A stretch of 64,000 nt of DNA from positions 248,001 through 312,000 of the forward strand of contig VZRS01000248.1 of the NCBI GenBank assembly GCA_013398055.1, given 5' to 3'. Positions 12,501 to 23,700 of this stretch are shown one piece after another. Position 1 is the first letter of the stretch. Each line of letters opens with the position of its first letter. Under the pieces are notes generated by a model. That model saw only the letters and a program-made list of their open reading frames with translations, was not told the origin of the DNA and did not search any database. The stretch is from Ifrita kowaldi (lineage: Eukaryota > Chordata > Aves > Passeriformes > Cinclosomatidae). The translations under genes were made by a program, and so were the position numbers.

Positions 12501-15500
12501 AAATCCGATGCGGATTATTGGAATGCAGAAGTTTGGGCTGCTGCTGGCTTACTACAGCTTATCCAAGTCAGCCTCCTTTATTCAGTGTAGTAAGGAATTG
12601 TTGAAAATGTAAAGAAATAGGAGAAATTTTATATATATATATATATATATATGTAGACAGATTTATATAGAATGTGATGGCCCTAATGTTATACAGAGAA
12701 ATTACTCGAACTGCTCTTTCACAGTTTAGCATCACAATGAATCCAATGCCAGTTATTTGTCGGGGTTGACTCTGGCTACCTGCCACGCCTGAGCCGTGCC
12801 CTGACACTCATCTGGTGTCATCTCCACTGTGGCCCAGCAGAGCCGGCTCCGATGGCTCGGCCCTGGCACGGCCCTGTCGCCAGATCAGATAATCTGCTCA
12901 TGAATAATGGAGAGCTGACTGGCGAGCAGAGATGTGTAACAAGTGCAACACATAGAAGAAGAAACAAAAACAACTCACTTACACGCTTAACAACTTCACT
13001 GAGCTCCCCAGGGCTCCTCTTCTCTTTCCTTATCATGGTATCTGCCTCTCAGATATCTCCCTTAATCCATTATAACATCCAGATGTAGGAAGCTGCTTAT
13101 CCACCTTCCAAAGGGTCTGCAATTTACAGCATATCTGACTGCACCGAGCACTGCAAAGAGGTCATTAAATTATTATTGGGTAGCAGAGCACAAACAGTGT
13201 CCAAGAACAGAAATGTTGAGAAGGATTGTGTTTTTTCCTTACAGCACGTTCAACTGGACGGTGCCTTTCCTCTCTGTCCTGGCCTGCTTGGTCCTGGCAG
13301 CAGCAACAGTTATTTTGTATTTTATACCACTGAGGTACATTGTTTTAATCTGGGGTAAGTACTTCTCTGTGTCTCATTTGCATGAGATAAATACAATATA
13401 CGTCTACAAAATGAAATCAAACAAGCTTTAAACGACCTGTTACACAGACAAACAAGTGCTGTTGCTTAGAGGTGAATAAAGATGTAATGAACTTCTTAAA
13501 ATTACCATTTCTCCCCCCTGGGTTATCCGATAATTTGCTTTTCTTAGGGTTCTTTATAAGTTTCCAACAGCACCACAAGAAGAGCGTTAGCCTAGATAAG
13601 CTACTTTCAGTGTTATTATTTTTCTGCAGGAAAGTAATTAGCTTCCTGGTGCTGGAGCCCTCCAGCTGGGAAATGGTAGGAAGTGGACAAGATGTGTTTG
13701 CAGAGCTGGACCACGTAGATTTGGACCCTGGGAGCCTTTTGGGTCTGAGTATTCTGGCAGTCAGGACAGGCTGTGCCCAGTGGGACACATCGAGCATCTC
13801 CTTTTGTCATGGATCAGAAAGTATTTGTATGAAGATACATCATGAACTAAAAGAGGAGCTTTTAAAAATTAAAACTTTCCTGGTGGTGTTATGTAGAAAT
13901 GTGAGATCATCTTTCACAGAAGGAGATGGCATTCAAGGGCATAGGACAAAGGGGAATGGCCTTAACAGAAAGAGGGCAGGTTTAGATTAGATATGAGGGA
14001 GAAATTCTTCAATGTGAGGGCGCTGAGGCTCTGGCACAGATTGCCCAGAGAAGCTGTGGATGCCCCAGCCCTGGAAGTGTTTAAGACCAAGTTGGGTGGG
14101 GCTTGAAACAACACGGTCTAGTGATAAGTGTCCCTACCTGTGGCAGGGGGTTGGATTGCAATGGTCTTTAAGATGCCTTCCAACCCAAACCATTCTGTGA
14201 TTCCAGCTGCTGAAGACTTTCTACATCTCCAAATGGCCTCCTGTCTTATTTAGGGTGCTAACTTTTGCCTCAGCCTTGAGGTAGAAAGGTGTGGAGAACA
14301 CAGTGCAGGTAAATCCTCACTGACCTGCAGAAGCTCAGCCCTGATGTGGCTCTGGGTTGCAGGGACCCCCTGTCACCCCTGGGGCTGAGCCATCGGCTGC
14401 TGTCGTGGCTCTCCTGGATGTAGAAAAGGGAGGGAATGAGAAGGCAGCATTAAAAAAAGCCATTCTTGGGCAACGGCAACAAAGAAATAAAGGATTAAAT
14501 CAAACAAAAGAAAGGGCAAAAGGAAAGGGGGGAAATTGCTGGGAGTAAAAAGTTCAGTAACAAAATATTGTTGTTCTTGTATGGAAGACATGGTGAGTAC
14601 ATGAAAACTATACATCCGTTCAACATCATCTGGAGTGACAGGGCCTTCAAATATGATACATGTTAAACAACTACCCTGTGGCAAGGCCTCAAAAGACCTT
14701 ATGGTATTTTCTGTTTTTTAAAAATCAGGTACACAGAAAATTGTGTTGTCATTTTGCTACAAGTATATGGCTTAAAAGCTGAATCTCAGATGTGAAGCAG
14801 GTACATTTCAGGGAGAGGAGAGGGCTGGAGGAGCCATCACGTTTGAAATCACTTTCAGGGAAACCACAATGAGATTTTGGACAGGGGCATGATGGAATTG
14901 AATGCTGTATTGTGATCCTCAGAGGCAACCAACATGTGAATTTTTTGCTATTCTTTAAAATGGGTTAGCTGATTATCTTCACCTAGAAGACCTTATGCAA
15001 GGCAAGAGAAGACCTTATGAACTCCACAACAGTAAAATGAACGTTACACTCCCATAGATCTTTTATCCAGACTAGGGACCACCTCTGCCTACTGAAATGT
15101 AACTAAGTCCATAGAGGTGGACTGCTGTTGCTGCAGTTTATAAGCCAAATTATTCACACAAGGATCAAACTAAAGTAAACCTTGTGATAAGGTTTTTCAG
15201 TGTCCCACAGCATCATAGTATGGCTAGTTTGGCAAATGTGGCTCTGCAAAAAGGGGATAAGCCATGATGGATGGGGAAGGGGAACTTTCATTTTCTGAAG
15301 AAATGGAAGGAACAAAAAGCCGTTTTCCTGTCCAGGTTTTTTCAGGATCTTCCAGTTGCCTGGGCAAGAGGAGAGGGGATGTTTTTGGTCATGTAGGGTA
15401 GCAGATTTAACAGCACACTTGGTTTTAAATGTGTGTATTCTCCCCAGAGTATCCCCCAGAATGAATTCATGCTGCAGTCTCTTTTCACCACTTTGTTGGC

Positions 15501-18141
15501 AGCACATGGTCCCGAAAGTGGAGAAATATTTTATCAATAATGTCCTCTACTTCCTCCAGGAGGCACTTGTGAGTGATTCCGTGTGACAAGGAACATGTGT
15601 GTGGCTTTAAGTCTGAGGCAAGGTTTTCACACTAATTTTTACTTCTGAATTCCCCTTCTCTTTTTCACCTTGCCTGAACAAATTTAGAGGGAGGGAGTAG
15701 AAAAGGGTGGTATTATTTTGTTTGCCTTTATTTATTTTTTTTAATTTTTTTTTATCCTAGGCATAAATAAATTTACTAAGAAGCTTAGAAATCCCTATGC
15801 CATTGACAATAATGAGCTACTAGATTTCCTCTCCAGGGTACCATCTGATGTTCAAAAGGTAAGTAATGAATGGCCACAGCCAACAGAGGCAAGGAGTGAC
15901 ACTGAGAGCGGCTGGGTGCTCCGTTTGGGAATACAATGCCAAAGACTTTTGAATAACGGAGATAAGGAATCGGGGGAAAATCCGCAAAGGGAGGGGGAGA
16001 GAGTGTTAGAAGAGAGGGGAGCCAAAATCCTTTGTCAGAAGGATAAAATGATTGCAGAAAAATTATCCTGAAAAGACCTACTTAAAAATGATCTGGAAAA
16101 TCACTCAGCGTAGTTACTGAGCTGTGGTTTTCGTCACCTTTCTGCTCCGGTATTTGTACTGAGGGAGGAGAAAAATAGTCTCTTTGATAGAGATAACCAT
16201 CCAAAAGGATTTACTGAATTCTCCTTTTTCTCAAGATGGGGGGAGGAATGGGGGGAATTATTTCTGTGACATTGTGCTTGAGCTCCAGGCCTCCTTTGGA
16301 CAATGCCCCGCTCATCTTTTTCTTTAAAGAAAACCCTGAAATGTGTATAAAATACTCTAGAGTTGATCAGATCAATCTTCTACCATTATGGAATTATAAC
16401 TTTTAATCTAACCAGAATCTATCCTCCCTCAGTTTCAGTCAAGTCTTGTCTCTTCTCCCATTTCTTTGAAACAACACCACTGTCTTCAGCAATCTCGCCT
16501 ATCTTCCTGGAAATTATTTGAACAATAAGTCCTTTAGAATGTCAAGATCTGTTTATTTCTCTTGGAGGAGGGAAAATAGTCTTGCTGGGTAATGAAGCCA
16601 CACAAATATAAAGGATTCTTTCTTTTGTTTTAAACTAACTGGAATCTGTGCCCCCAGGCCCTGATCCTGATGCCCTGGATCCCTCTGACATTGTACCTTT
16701 CTCTGTGAATCCTGGCACTTTCCCTGTGAGGTGCTGCTCAAGGGAATCACAGTCTCACCTATAGTGACTTTATGCTGTTGGAGACAGAAATTGAATTGCT
16801 CACATACAGTGTTGAGGCATCTGATAGAAACAAGGTTGGAAAAAGGTTCTGGTGACATTAATCTCAAGAGGCTACCAGACTGGTTGGTGGCAGTACTTAC
16901 AACTGGAAAGAAATCTCACCATAGACTAGTGGGAGGAAAAATGCTAAGCAGGAACAATCATAGAGCCATTAAGCTTCAGTGTATTTTTATTTGTTGTTTT
17001 GGCTCTTGTAGAGGCCGCTGGATTTGCAGTGATGGTTTGCATATGCCCTTTAAGTGTTTATGTTTAAAGATAAGCTGGTTTTCTATTTATGCTTTATTTA
17101 ACATTTACACTTACAACATTTCCTTGAGTGGTTTCTATCATATTGGGACCTTTTGAGCTCTCCAAAGAAAATGATCACCACTTTCTATGGGAGGAATGAT
17201 AAAAGTTCCTTGGATGGGACAAGCCCTGGAGTTTTCCGCTAGTTCTGAAAATAGTGACAGTCACACACTTCAGGGACAAATCACCCATGGAAGCTCCAAA
17301 GCCCCTCTGTCTGCTTTGTTTTACGTGCTGTCAGTGCATCAACATTTCACTGGGGTGCTGCAATGAGTTAGAAATTACTCCTGTCTGTACAGTACCCATT
17401 TACAACCACATTTGTTGGACAGAAAACAGAGGAGGAGTGAGAAAGATGGCGTGTTCAGCCAAATTTTCCCCGTGATTTCAGTGGGAATACTTTTGTCTAG
17501 CACAGCAGACAATTTGGAGATTACACCATCCTTGACAGTTTACCACAAGTGTTTTAACCATTATATTGTGTATGAATTTTGAAAGGTGGAGGTGGCTTTG
17601 TCCAGGTTTTATTTGGGAGAATACTTTCCTTTTTTGAAATGATTAAGTATTTCAGCATCCCAAGGTCTGTGTATGGTTTTGACGCTGTCATCTTACTGTC
17701 TATTGGGATCCACTTGAATTGAGACTCCTGAGAGAAGTTTATTAAACTTATAGGTTAATGCCAGAAAGATAAGAAAAACAACTCCCAAACCAAAACAAAC
17801 CCAAAAGATCTACCCTACATTGCTGAAATCAGGTAGAACTCCATGTATCTCATTAGAAAAATCTGCTTTTAATATTTTTGTTTCAAGAAATGATGCATGA
17901 CTTCTCAAATCCTTCCTGCAATTAATCCCCCATGTTCCTGTGTTTAGAAAATGATTCATTACTTTTGAACCTTCCTTAGTTTCCCTTGGTTTGTCCTGGG
18001 GGAGCCATTAACACACACTGCAGTGAGCTAGAGTTACCTAAGTGCAAACGTCATGTCTGTTTGTTTTTACAGGTGCAGCACGCTGAATTGAAACCATACA
18101 GCAGCTCCAGCCCCGTCAGGAAGAAGCGGAGCGCGCTATAG
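544..18141 (+). CDS. MCTP2: MCTP2, 3' part: last five coding exons (5'-truncated by window)
   Basis: Spliced CDS join(544-585, 10758-10867, 13245-13354, 15761-15858, 18073-18141), 429 nt, 142 residues plus TAG. All junctions are GT-AG and keep frame (phases 0, 2, 1, 0). The product is the C-terminus of an MCTP protein, a family of ER-associated membrane proteins with C2 domains that bind Ca2+ or lipid, followed by two membrane helices. Visible in order: an acidic stretch (about residues 6-13 of the fragment), an amphipathic segment ending in ASFGERIKNTFNW, a hydrophobic helix (about residues 55-85) ending in FIPLRYIVLIWG, the family-typical NKFTKKLRNPYAIDNNELL and FLSRVPSDVQKVQ, then a basic tail ending RKKRSAL. 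The family is certain. I prefer MCTP2 over MCTP1 because of the RKKRSAL end (as I recall, MCTP1 ends differently) and the gene desert downstream. C2 domains and the first membrane helix lie upstream of the window. Confidence 0.9.
1205..1415 (+). mobile_element. Ancient CR1-like LINE fragment
   Basis: The stretch reads like a diverged copy of the CR1 3' region. Recognisable landmarks in order are the GACAAATGAT..AAAGGATTAGGGGGCAT block, the ATATGAAAAAAGATTAAGAG block, GATCTGATAATCTATAAATA, and a TTAGGAAGAAAATGTTCACGAGG block resembling the usual attaggaagaaattctt...gagg segment. It has many substitutions and small gaps, so it belongs to an old subfamily of the kind shared with turtles and crocodilians. 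It lies in sense orientation in the first intron and has no coding potential. Confidence 0.7.
9870..9885. repeat. T16 homopolymer
   Basis: Uninterrupted run of 16 T preceded by short T- and G-rich sequence. Intronic; probably length-polymorphic. Confidence 0.9.
10758..10867 (+). CDS. MCTP2: MCTP2 coding exon, amphipathic segment before last helix
   Basis: Acceptor TTTTGATTAG, donor GTAAGT. The 110-nt exon starts in phase 0 and gives 36 codons plus two bases (AA) that complete an Asn codon with the next exon. The translation runs ESEKKGLIERI, then MVQEIIIAVQSILEEIASF, then GERIK. This is the amphipathic helical stretch that precedes the final membrane helix in MCTP proteins. Confidence 0.92.
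11450..11487. repeat. A16 run followed by CA-rich microsatellite
   Basis: Sixteen A residues (11450-11465), then TCC and an imperfect CACA/CAAA array. Simple-sequence DNA in an intron. Confidence 0.85.
12631..12652. repeat. (AT)11 microsatellite
   Basis: Eleven perfect AT units in an intron of MCTP2. Confidence 0.9.
13245..13354 (+). CDS. MCTP2: MCTP2 coding exon, C-terminal transmembrane helix
   Basis: Acceptor TTTTTTCCTTACAG, donor GTAAGT. The exon encodes NTFNWTVPFLS, a long hydrophobic run (LACLVLAAATVILYF), then IPLRYIVLIWG. The Ile-Pro-Leu-Arg-Tyr motif closing the helix is characteristic of MCTP proteins and is nearly invariant in the family. It ends in phase 1; the Gly codon is split across the next junction. 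Confidence 0.95.
13355..15760 (+). other. MCTP2 intron of about 2.4 kb
   Basis: Bounded by GTAAGT and a T-rich CCTAG. It contains a CR1 3' end (13930-14204) and three copies of an 11-bp word (14693-15019). An open frame of 172 codons across 13472-13990 runs into the CR1 and resembles no known protein; I treat it as chance. Confidence 0.85.
13930..14204 (+). mobile_element. CR1 LINE 3' end (5'-truncated, avian type)
   Basis: Clear match by eye to the CR1 3' region. Landmarks in order are GGGGAATGGCCTTAACAGAA, GGTTTAGATTAGATATGAGG, GATTGCCCAGAGAAGCTGTG, GATGCCCCAGCCCTGGAAGT, GGTCTAGTGATAAGTGTCCC, GGTCTTTAAGATGCCTTCCA and ACCCAAACCATTCTGTGATT. The end carries the CATTCTGTGATTC motif typical of CR1 3' microsatellite ends. 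CR1 elements lack poly(A) and are usually 5'-truncated, as here. The insertion is in sense orientation within an MCTP2 intron. It retains no reverse transcriptase coding and is much less diverged than the other two CR1 fragments. Confidence 0.95.
15761..15858 (+). CDS. MCTP2: MCTP2 coding exon, post-membrane conserved segment
   Basis: Acceptor after a T-rich tract ending TTATCCTAG, donor GTAAGT. The 98-nt exon completes the split Gly and encodes INKFTKKLRNPYAIDNNELL, then DFLSRVPSDVQK. This cytosolic block right after the last helix is the most conserved part of the MCTP C-terminus. Confidence 0.95.
15859..18072 (+). other. MCTP2 last intron, about 2.2 kb
   Basis: Bounded by GTAAGT and TTTTTACAG. 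G-rich patches occur near 15985-16020 and 16238-16255. No exon, RNA gene or mobile element recognised. Confidence 0.85.
18073..18141 (+). CDS. MCTP2: MCTP2 terminal coding exon and stop codon
   Basis: Acceptor TTGTTTTTACAG. The exon encodes VQHAELKPYSSSSPVRKKRS followed by Ala, Leu and TAG (18139-18141). The short Ser-rich then basic tail ending RKKRSAL supports MCTP2 rather than MCTP1. The exon continues as 3' UTR. Confidence 0.92.
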   Translation: MQHAELKPYSSSSPVRKKRSAL

Positions 18142-18767
18142 GATGCAGCGGGATTTCGGAATGCAGCATCTCCCTCCCTGCACGCGCGTGCACACACAGC
18201 ACCCCTCTCCCCCTCCTTGCTTCAGAACAACACTAGAATCACTGCCACAGACTTTCTCTTTCTTGGAAGATGTGGGTTTTGATAAACATCTATCTCGGGT
18301 TTCTTTTCTGGGTTGTGTTTTTGGCATGGAGTCCCAAAAAAGAGCAAGGTGAAACATGGATTAGTTTGTGGGGTGGGGAAGAGAATGGGAGAGGATGGTG
18401 CAACTGCACCTTTTATTTTTCTTTTTTTTTTTCCTGTTGATTGCAGAGACAAGGCTGGATGTGGCAGCAGTCCCTGTGTTATGTAGGAAGAGATAATTCT
18501 GCTTAGTGTAGCAGATCAGCTGAGCTGATGTGAGGAGATGCTCTGAACCAGTTTTTAACATATCCAACAGATTTACATTAAGATATGAAAGCTATTCTTT
18601 TCTGAGTTAAATCACTGTGCCTAGAAAGGTTTAAGCTCTGAATTAACGAGCCTTTGATACCCATCTTCTGTTCAAGCAGTGTACATTTTAAAAAGTTTTT
18701 TATCATAATTAGCAGAAAGAGCTAGGAGCTCCAACAGTATCTCAATATTTCATCCAGCACTTGTGGA

Positions 18768-18817
18768 TTTTTCTTTTTCCTTCCCCCCCACCCCCCTTTT
18801 TTTTCTTTTTTTTTTTA
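18768..18817 (+). repeat. Polypyrimidine tract in 3' UTR
   Basis: About 50 bases of almost pure C and T, including C7 and C6 runs and T9-T11 runs, ending just before AAAG. It is low-complexity DNA inside the transcribed UTR and could bind PTB- or PCBP-type proteins. Confidence 0.7.
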
Positions 18818-19565
18818 AAGCCCAGCCCGTGGTTAACTCTTTGTATACTAGAATCATTGGAGATCCATTGCTGGCAGTGGATGCATGAAAACCTTACGCC
18901 ATGAAAGGATTAAGAGAAAAGGCTAACTCAGTGACCTGAAAAGACTTTGTTGGCTTGCCTTTTATAATTCCATCTCATCAGATATTTTCAGCATAGCTGT
19001 TGTTTTCCTGTCTAAATCCAGAGGGGTCAACACTACAGATCCAAGAGAAAAAAACACTTTATAGCCTTAAAGAAACAAGTGCTTGTGCAGGAAGAGAGCA
19101 CGTGCCCAATGATGTGGTTGTGCAATAGTGTGCAGGCTTTGGTCCACCACTGATGTCCTCTTGCAGTCTTTCCTGGTGGTTCACAAGGAGAGGACCTGAA
19201 AGTGAAGTCAGGTGGAAACTGAGCAGTGAAAAGACAGAAGAAAGGACCCCGTTTTGTGTTCCAAGGAGAATGTGATTTCTTGCTTGCTTACCAATCTTTT
19301 AGCAATTGTGCATTTGCTTTATATATTTCAGAAAACCAGCATCATTCCCCAGTTGTTTGACTGGGGAAACTAAAACACAGAATCATGTGTAAAACCTGCT
19401 TGATTTTGGTGATACTTCAGCCCTCGGTCCTTTAGGTGCTGTGGGACATTTTGGGAGTGACTTGTCACCCCAAGTCATTGGTAGCACAAGAGCTGGAGTT
19501 GCTGCTTTTGATTTCCAGGCAGGGATTACCTCTATCATTCCGTGGAGTAGTTGACAGTACAAAGA

Positions 19566-19638
19566 AATAAAGAAACATGAGAGATAGGATTCTTTTTGCT
19601 AAAAAAAAAAAAAAAAGCTTTGAAAGTCATCTAATAAA
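19566..19638 (+). promoter_or_regulatory. Possible proximal polyadenylation signals
   Basis: Two AATAAA hexamers, at 19566-19571 and 19633-19638, flank a genomic A16 run (19601-19616). They could give a UTR of about 1.5 kb. The A run would also attract oligo-dT priming, so cDNA ends mapping here would need caution. Confidence 0.35.
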
Positions 19639-20281
19639 AGGTAAAATAGTTAAAACCTTGCTTATGGATTGGTGGTCCAGATGGAGTTGTGTGTGGTTCC
19701 ATAGCACAATCTTGTGGGCCAGTTGCAGGAATTTGAAGAAGGAAAACTAACAGCAGCCTATCTTCCACAGGGTTATTAGCCAGATTCAGTAATTTTTCAT
19801 AAGTTTATTTTTCAAAGTCCCACTGTGCCTTTGAATAAGGACAGGCACATTTTCATATACTTGATTGGCTAAAGAATGTATTTTGCTCATGCAAAGCTGT
19901 GTGTAGCTGCAAATGGAAGGATTGAGGAAATATTATCCTGGTTTAAAAAGCCACAAAAATGCCTCTTTGTTTGCACGTGTGCTTGTGTACCCATACATAT
20001 ACAGAGTTGTGTATAAAGAGTACATGTATAATGTATTTATAGGCGAGTGTGTGGGGGAAAATGGGTGAATATATAGATTTTAAAACCTTGAAAATGTTTA
20101 TGAAAAATGCCAAAGATTCTAAAGCTTATCATCTTGCGTCTGTTCTTCTTCATTTTGTATCTTTCCCGGCATGTCTCTCTGGCTGAGCCAGATCTCTGCA
20201 TGATTTGATTTACTTCAACTTAATGAAGCTGGTTGGAAAGAGCCTTGTAGAAATTACAAAATCTCCAGTAAATCTCCTTCT

Positions 20282-20289
20282 TGTACATA
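20282..20289 (+). promoter_or_regulatory. Pumilio response element-like octamer in 3' UTR
   Basis: TGTACATA matches the consensus UGUANAUA bound by Pumilio proteins, which repress or destabilise mRNAs. It lies in the distal third of the MCTP2 3' UTR. A single octamer can occur by chance. Confidence 0.35.
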
Positions 20290-20762
20290 CAATGGATGTC
20301 CACGGAACCCTTTTGTTAAACCAGTTTCTCAATCTTCTCTGTAAACAATGCCTCATTGTCTCGCTTAAAACTATCATCTGGTTTATCATACTGTAATCTT
20401 GTCATTTTGTAAGGACCAAAGTCAGGCATATTTAAGCAGGCGTGTGGGATCTGATCGTTGATTTGAGTGAAAACATTCAACTGCAGGAAAAACTGTTTAT
20501 TTATTCAGAAATTCAGATTGATACTTTAGTAGTTTGAGGGGTTTTTTTCTGTAGATTTTTCCATGTGGAACTGATTTCTGTTCAGGGGACAGGGTGATGT
20601 GTTTTTCTTCTTTATTTTTGTTTTGGTGTAGATATGTTGGGTTTCAGAATAATTTGTGTTAATTGTTACGCTGGAGACATACCAAATGAAGGGGTTTGGA
20701 TGGTCCAGTACCTGTGTATGTTCTGATGAGCTCTTTGTTTTGATAAATGCTGTTTGAAATAC

Positions 20763-20768
20763 AATAAA
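20763..20768 (+). promoter_or_regulatory. Polyadenylation signal AATAAA (main, distal)
   Basis: Canonical hexamer followed about 45 bases later by a GT-rich stretch (GATGTGTTT near 20812), as expected around a cleavage site at about 20780-20790. No stronger signal is seen upstream in the UTR. Confidence 0.7.
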
Positions 20769-23700
20769 CGTTTGAGGTTAAGCTGATGCCTTTAATTTAT
20801 CTGGATTAGGAGATGTGTTTCCCATTCTTTGCAAAATACTGTGCTGTAATATTTAGTATCTGATCAGGTAAGCAAGTACATCCCTTGACAGTGCAGTGTA
20901 ACCATTGACACTGGAGTTTGCTTGGAGTAAGGAGTGTAAGTGCATCTCCTGCAGCAGCAGGAAATGAGGTAAAGCCTTGCCCCACCTGCTTACGACTCTT
21001 TAGTGGGATTTTCTAGACTCTGCTTAAGGGAAAAGAGGGTAATGTGCACTTGCTGCACAGTCCACTTATCAAACTCTATACTCAGATTTGTCTTGTGATT
21101 CTTAAAGCAAGAATATCTCTCTGTGTGTCCATTTCCCTGTGCAAATTACCAATTTTTACATTTTTAATTAATTCGATATATAGCATAGAAATAAAAAACT
21201 TACATTTTTACTTCAGGGTAGTCCTTTCAGGGCATCTGCAGTCTAAAGTCTCCAAGACCTGAAGCCATTCAGAAGTTTCAGTCTAACTTTGGATCTTTTG
21301 GATTGCAGAATCGTGGAGATACGGGAATGTGAGGCACATCCACTGTACAGTGTGTAGATCACTGGGTTTGACATATATATGCAAATGCAATATTTGCCCT
21401 AACATAAGGTGCTGCTGAAGATTTGATTTTTTGGAGTATTCATGAATGGGACTGAAGACTTGGCTCCGCAATGGATCATTGTTAGTGAAAGTCAGTCACT
21501 GAAACACACTTTGGAAGCAAGCAAACAACTGAGTAAAGCACAGCTGGAAATACCACACACCTTTCCTTTTTCTCTGCTTGAAGATCTCCAATTTTAACCT
21601 TCAGCCACAGCTCTGCTTCCCCCTCAGCTGCTTCCTGAGCCACCCACAAAGCAGAGGAGAGCCCAGGCTTTGTTCTGCTGCTCGAGGATCCCACTGGAGA
21701 GCCCTGCCCAGCAGACCAGCGCCCGGCACCGTTCTGCATGGGAAAGGAAACTGCTTGTCCCCTAGAAATTAAACTGGCTGCTGCTAATTCCCTGCCTGGG
21801 GTAAGAGTACAACAATGCCTTGAACTGGGCTGTCCCACTAGAAAACAGAGGCTTGCCATTTAATTTCCTGTGCTCTGTATGGGGCTATGTTCTATTTTAA
21901 ATTTTTAATTTGGAGGGCCTGATTCTGCAGGCGCTACCACAAGTGGAACTGGAGTTATTTTCCTATCAGACCAGTAGGTTCACACCAGGAAGGAATTTGG
22001 CTTCTCTGATGCCTTAATTAAAAAATTGACAAAATACATTCTAACCGAACCTTAACCTTTAGATTTTCCATCCTTTAACTAAGCTGATAGACTGTTTTGG
22101 AAATGTTAGCTTTGGCTTTAGAGACTATGGCATGTGTTAGTAGTGAATCCTGTTCTGATTTAATACTGTGTGTTGTTTTATCTGTAAAGCTCCATGAGTC
22201 AGGGCCCTGGTGCATCTACCCCTGGAAATCACACAGAGGTCTGATAAGAGTATCTGCTCCTCTGCATCCTAAAAATTACCAACTCAGAAGGAAGCTGAGA
22301 TACTCCAAATGATTGTTAGTTTGTTGCAGATGGAGTGTTATAATGATTCTCAAATTTGGGTAAATTAAGCCATGTGAAATATGATTTTGGGACAAAGTAT
22401 CTGCCTGAGAGTTTATCAGTGCAGAAGACCCTCAACAGTGATTGTGTAATTCAGGGAAAATGTGAGCAATGGATATATTTACGTTTAATGTAAATATTTG
22501 CAAGCATTTAGGAATAGTGTTGGAGTGAAAAAGAAGCCTTGTGAAATTACAGGATTTTTAATCTACTTTTCTCTGTGATGCTTTGAGTGAAAACAATGCA
22601 GCATTTCAAGAGAATTTAGAGGGTCATTCTGTTTTGCATAAAAGACATGCTCATCTGACATAAATGGTGAAAGTGAGCACAGGGAAGCAGGAGGTGGCAT
22701 CCAGGTCTCAGTGTTTGCAACAGCAGCAGCACCTGGGCAGGCACGAGTTCAAAATCTCAGTGTGGCTTTAACCCGAGGGCTGGTGATTCTTGTTAAATTT
22801 TACGTGAATGAACGTTGCCAGTCGGTTCCTGCGTGTTGGATTGAACACCTGCAAATTCCCTCTTGGCTGAACAAGATGGTGTGCCTCTTACAGGGGAAGA
22901 AAGTAAGAGCTGGAAGACTTGCTGGCATGAAATTTGTGCTGTTGTCCTAGTGCAACCATCCTTCTAAACTCTTGAGGAATTCCTTGTAGGAGAAAGGTAG
23001 GACAGGCTCATGGACAGGGCACATACATCTGGTTCTGGTCTTACAGGGCCAGCTGTGGTCAGGTTGAGATGGTCAACAGATTTTGCCTTTCACTCTTTAA
23101 TTATTGGCTGCTAGAATGGCTCAGCCAGCACATTTAAAGAGTGGTTTTCAGTCCAAGAAGGAACCATAAGACCCTGGCCTTCATTGTTTTGGGTGGTAGA
23201 TGGATGGGTACAGGTAGGAAAGCTGTGCTAGGGAATGCTTCCCCAGGGAACCTAGTGACTGCTTAGCTGGGGGTCTCCCCTCTACGCTGCATTTGTTGTG
23301 ATCAGACTTCTGGCAGATGAAAGAATAATTTTTTTGCACTTGATGTCTGCATTTTGGTAAGTTGCTTTTATGGTGGGATAAAACGTTAAATGTTGAACTG
23401 TCATCTACAAACTGAAGATGATAAAACCTAAGGGCTTTGGCCTGCCACTTCCAAATGCATGATCAGCCTTGATTCTCCTTCAGTCCTGAAGGATCCAAAT
23501 GCCTTCAGGACAGCGCAAAGTCTGCTCACCAGTAATGTTGCAGTCCCTTCAAAGATGCTGGTGGATAGTTCAATTTCATGCTCAGCACTGGTAAGTGAAT
23601 ATAAGGGGGAGTGTCTTAGAGACACTACTCTTTATTCCTACCTTGGGTATTTTTTTTTAATGAGATCACATGAAAATAAACAAATTATTTCTATTTCTTG

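Larger units (their letters stand above)
10868..13244 (+). other. MCTP2 intron of about 2.4 kb
   Basis: Bounded by GTAAGT and TTACAG. It contains an A16/CA-rich tract (11450-11487) and an (AT)11 microsatellite (12631-12652). No other recognisable feature. Confidence 0.85.
18142..20785 (+). other. MCTP2: MCTP2 3' untranslated region
   Basis: About 2.6 kb from the TAG stop to just past the AATAAA at 20763-20768. No long open frame and no recognisable repeat lies in it. It holds a long pyrimidine tract (18768-18817), an A16 run (19601-19616), scattered ATTTA pentamers (for example near 20034 and 20498) and one Pumilio-type octamer (20282-20289). The 3' boundary is inferred from the polyadenylation signal and is not directly visible. 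Confidence 0.75.

Noticed and set aside
13472..13990. 172-codon open frame, plus strand
   Set aside because: It lies within an MCTP2 intron, runs into the CR1 insertion, shows no domain, and the length is similar to other chance frames in the window.
16950..16980. Possible minus-strand CR1 end (ATCATAGAGCCATTAAG)
   Set aside because: Only about 20 bases resemble a CR1 end and the neighbouring sequence does not continue the match.
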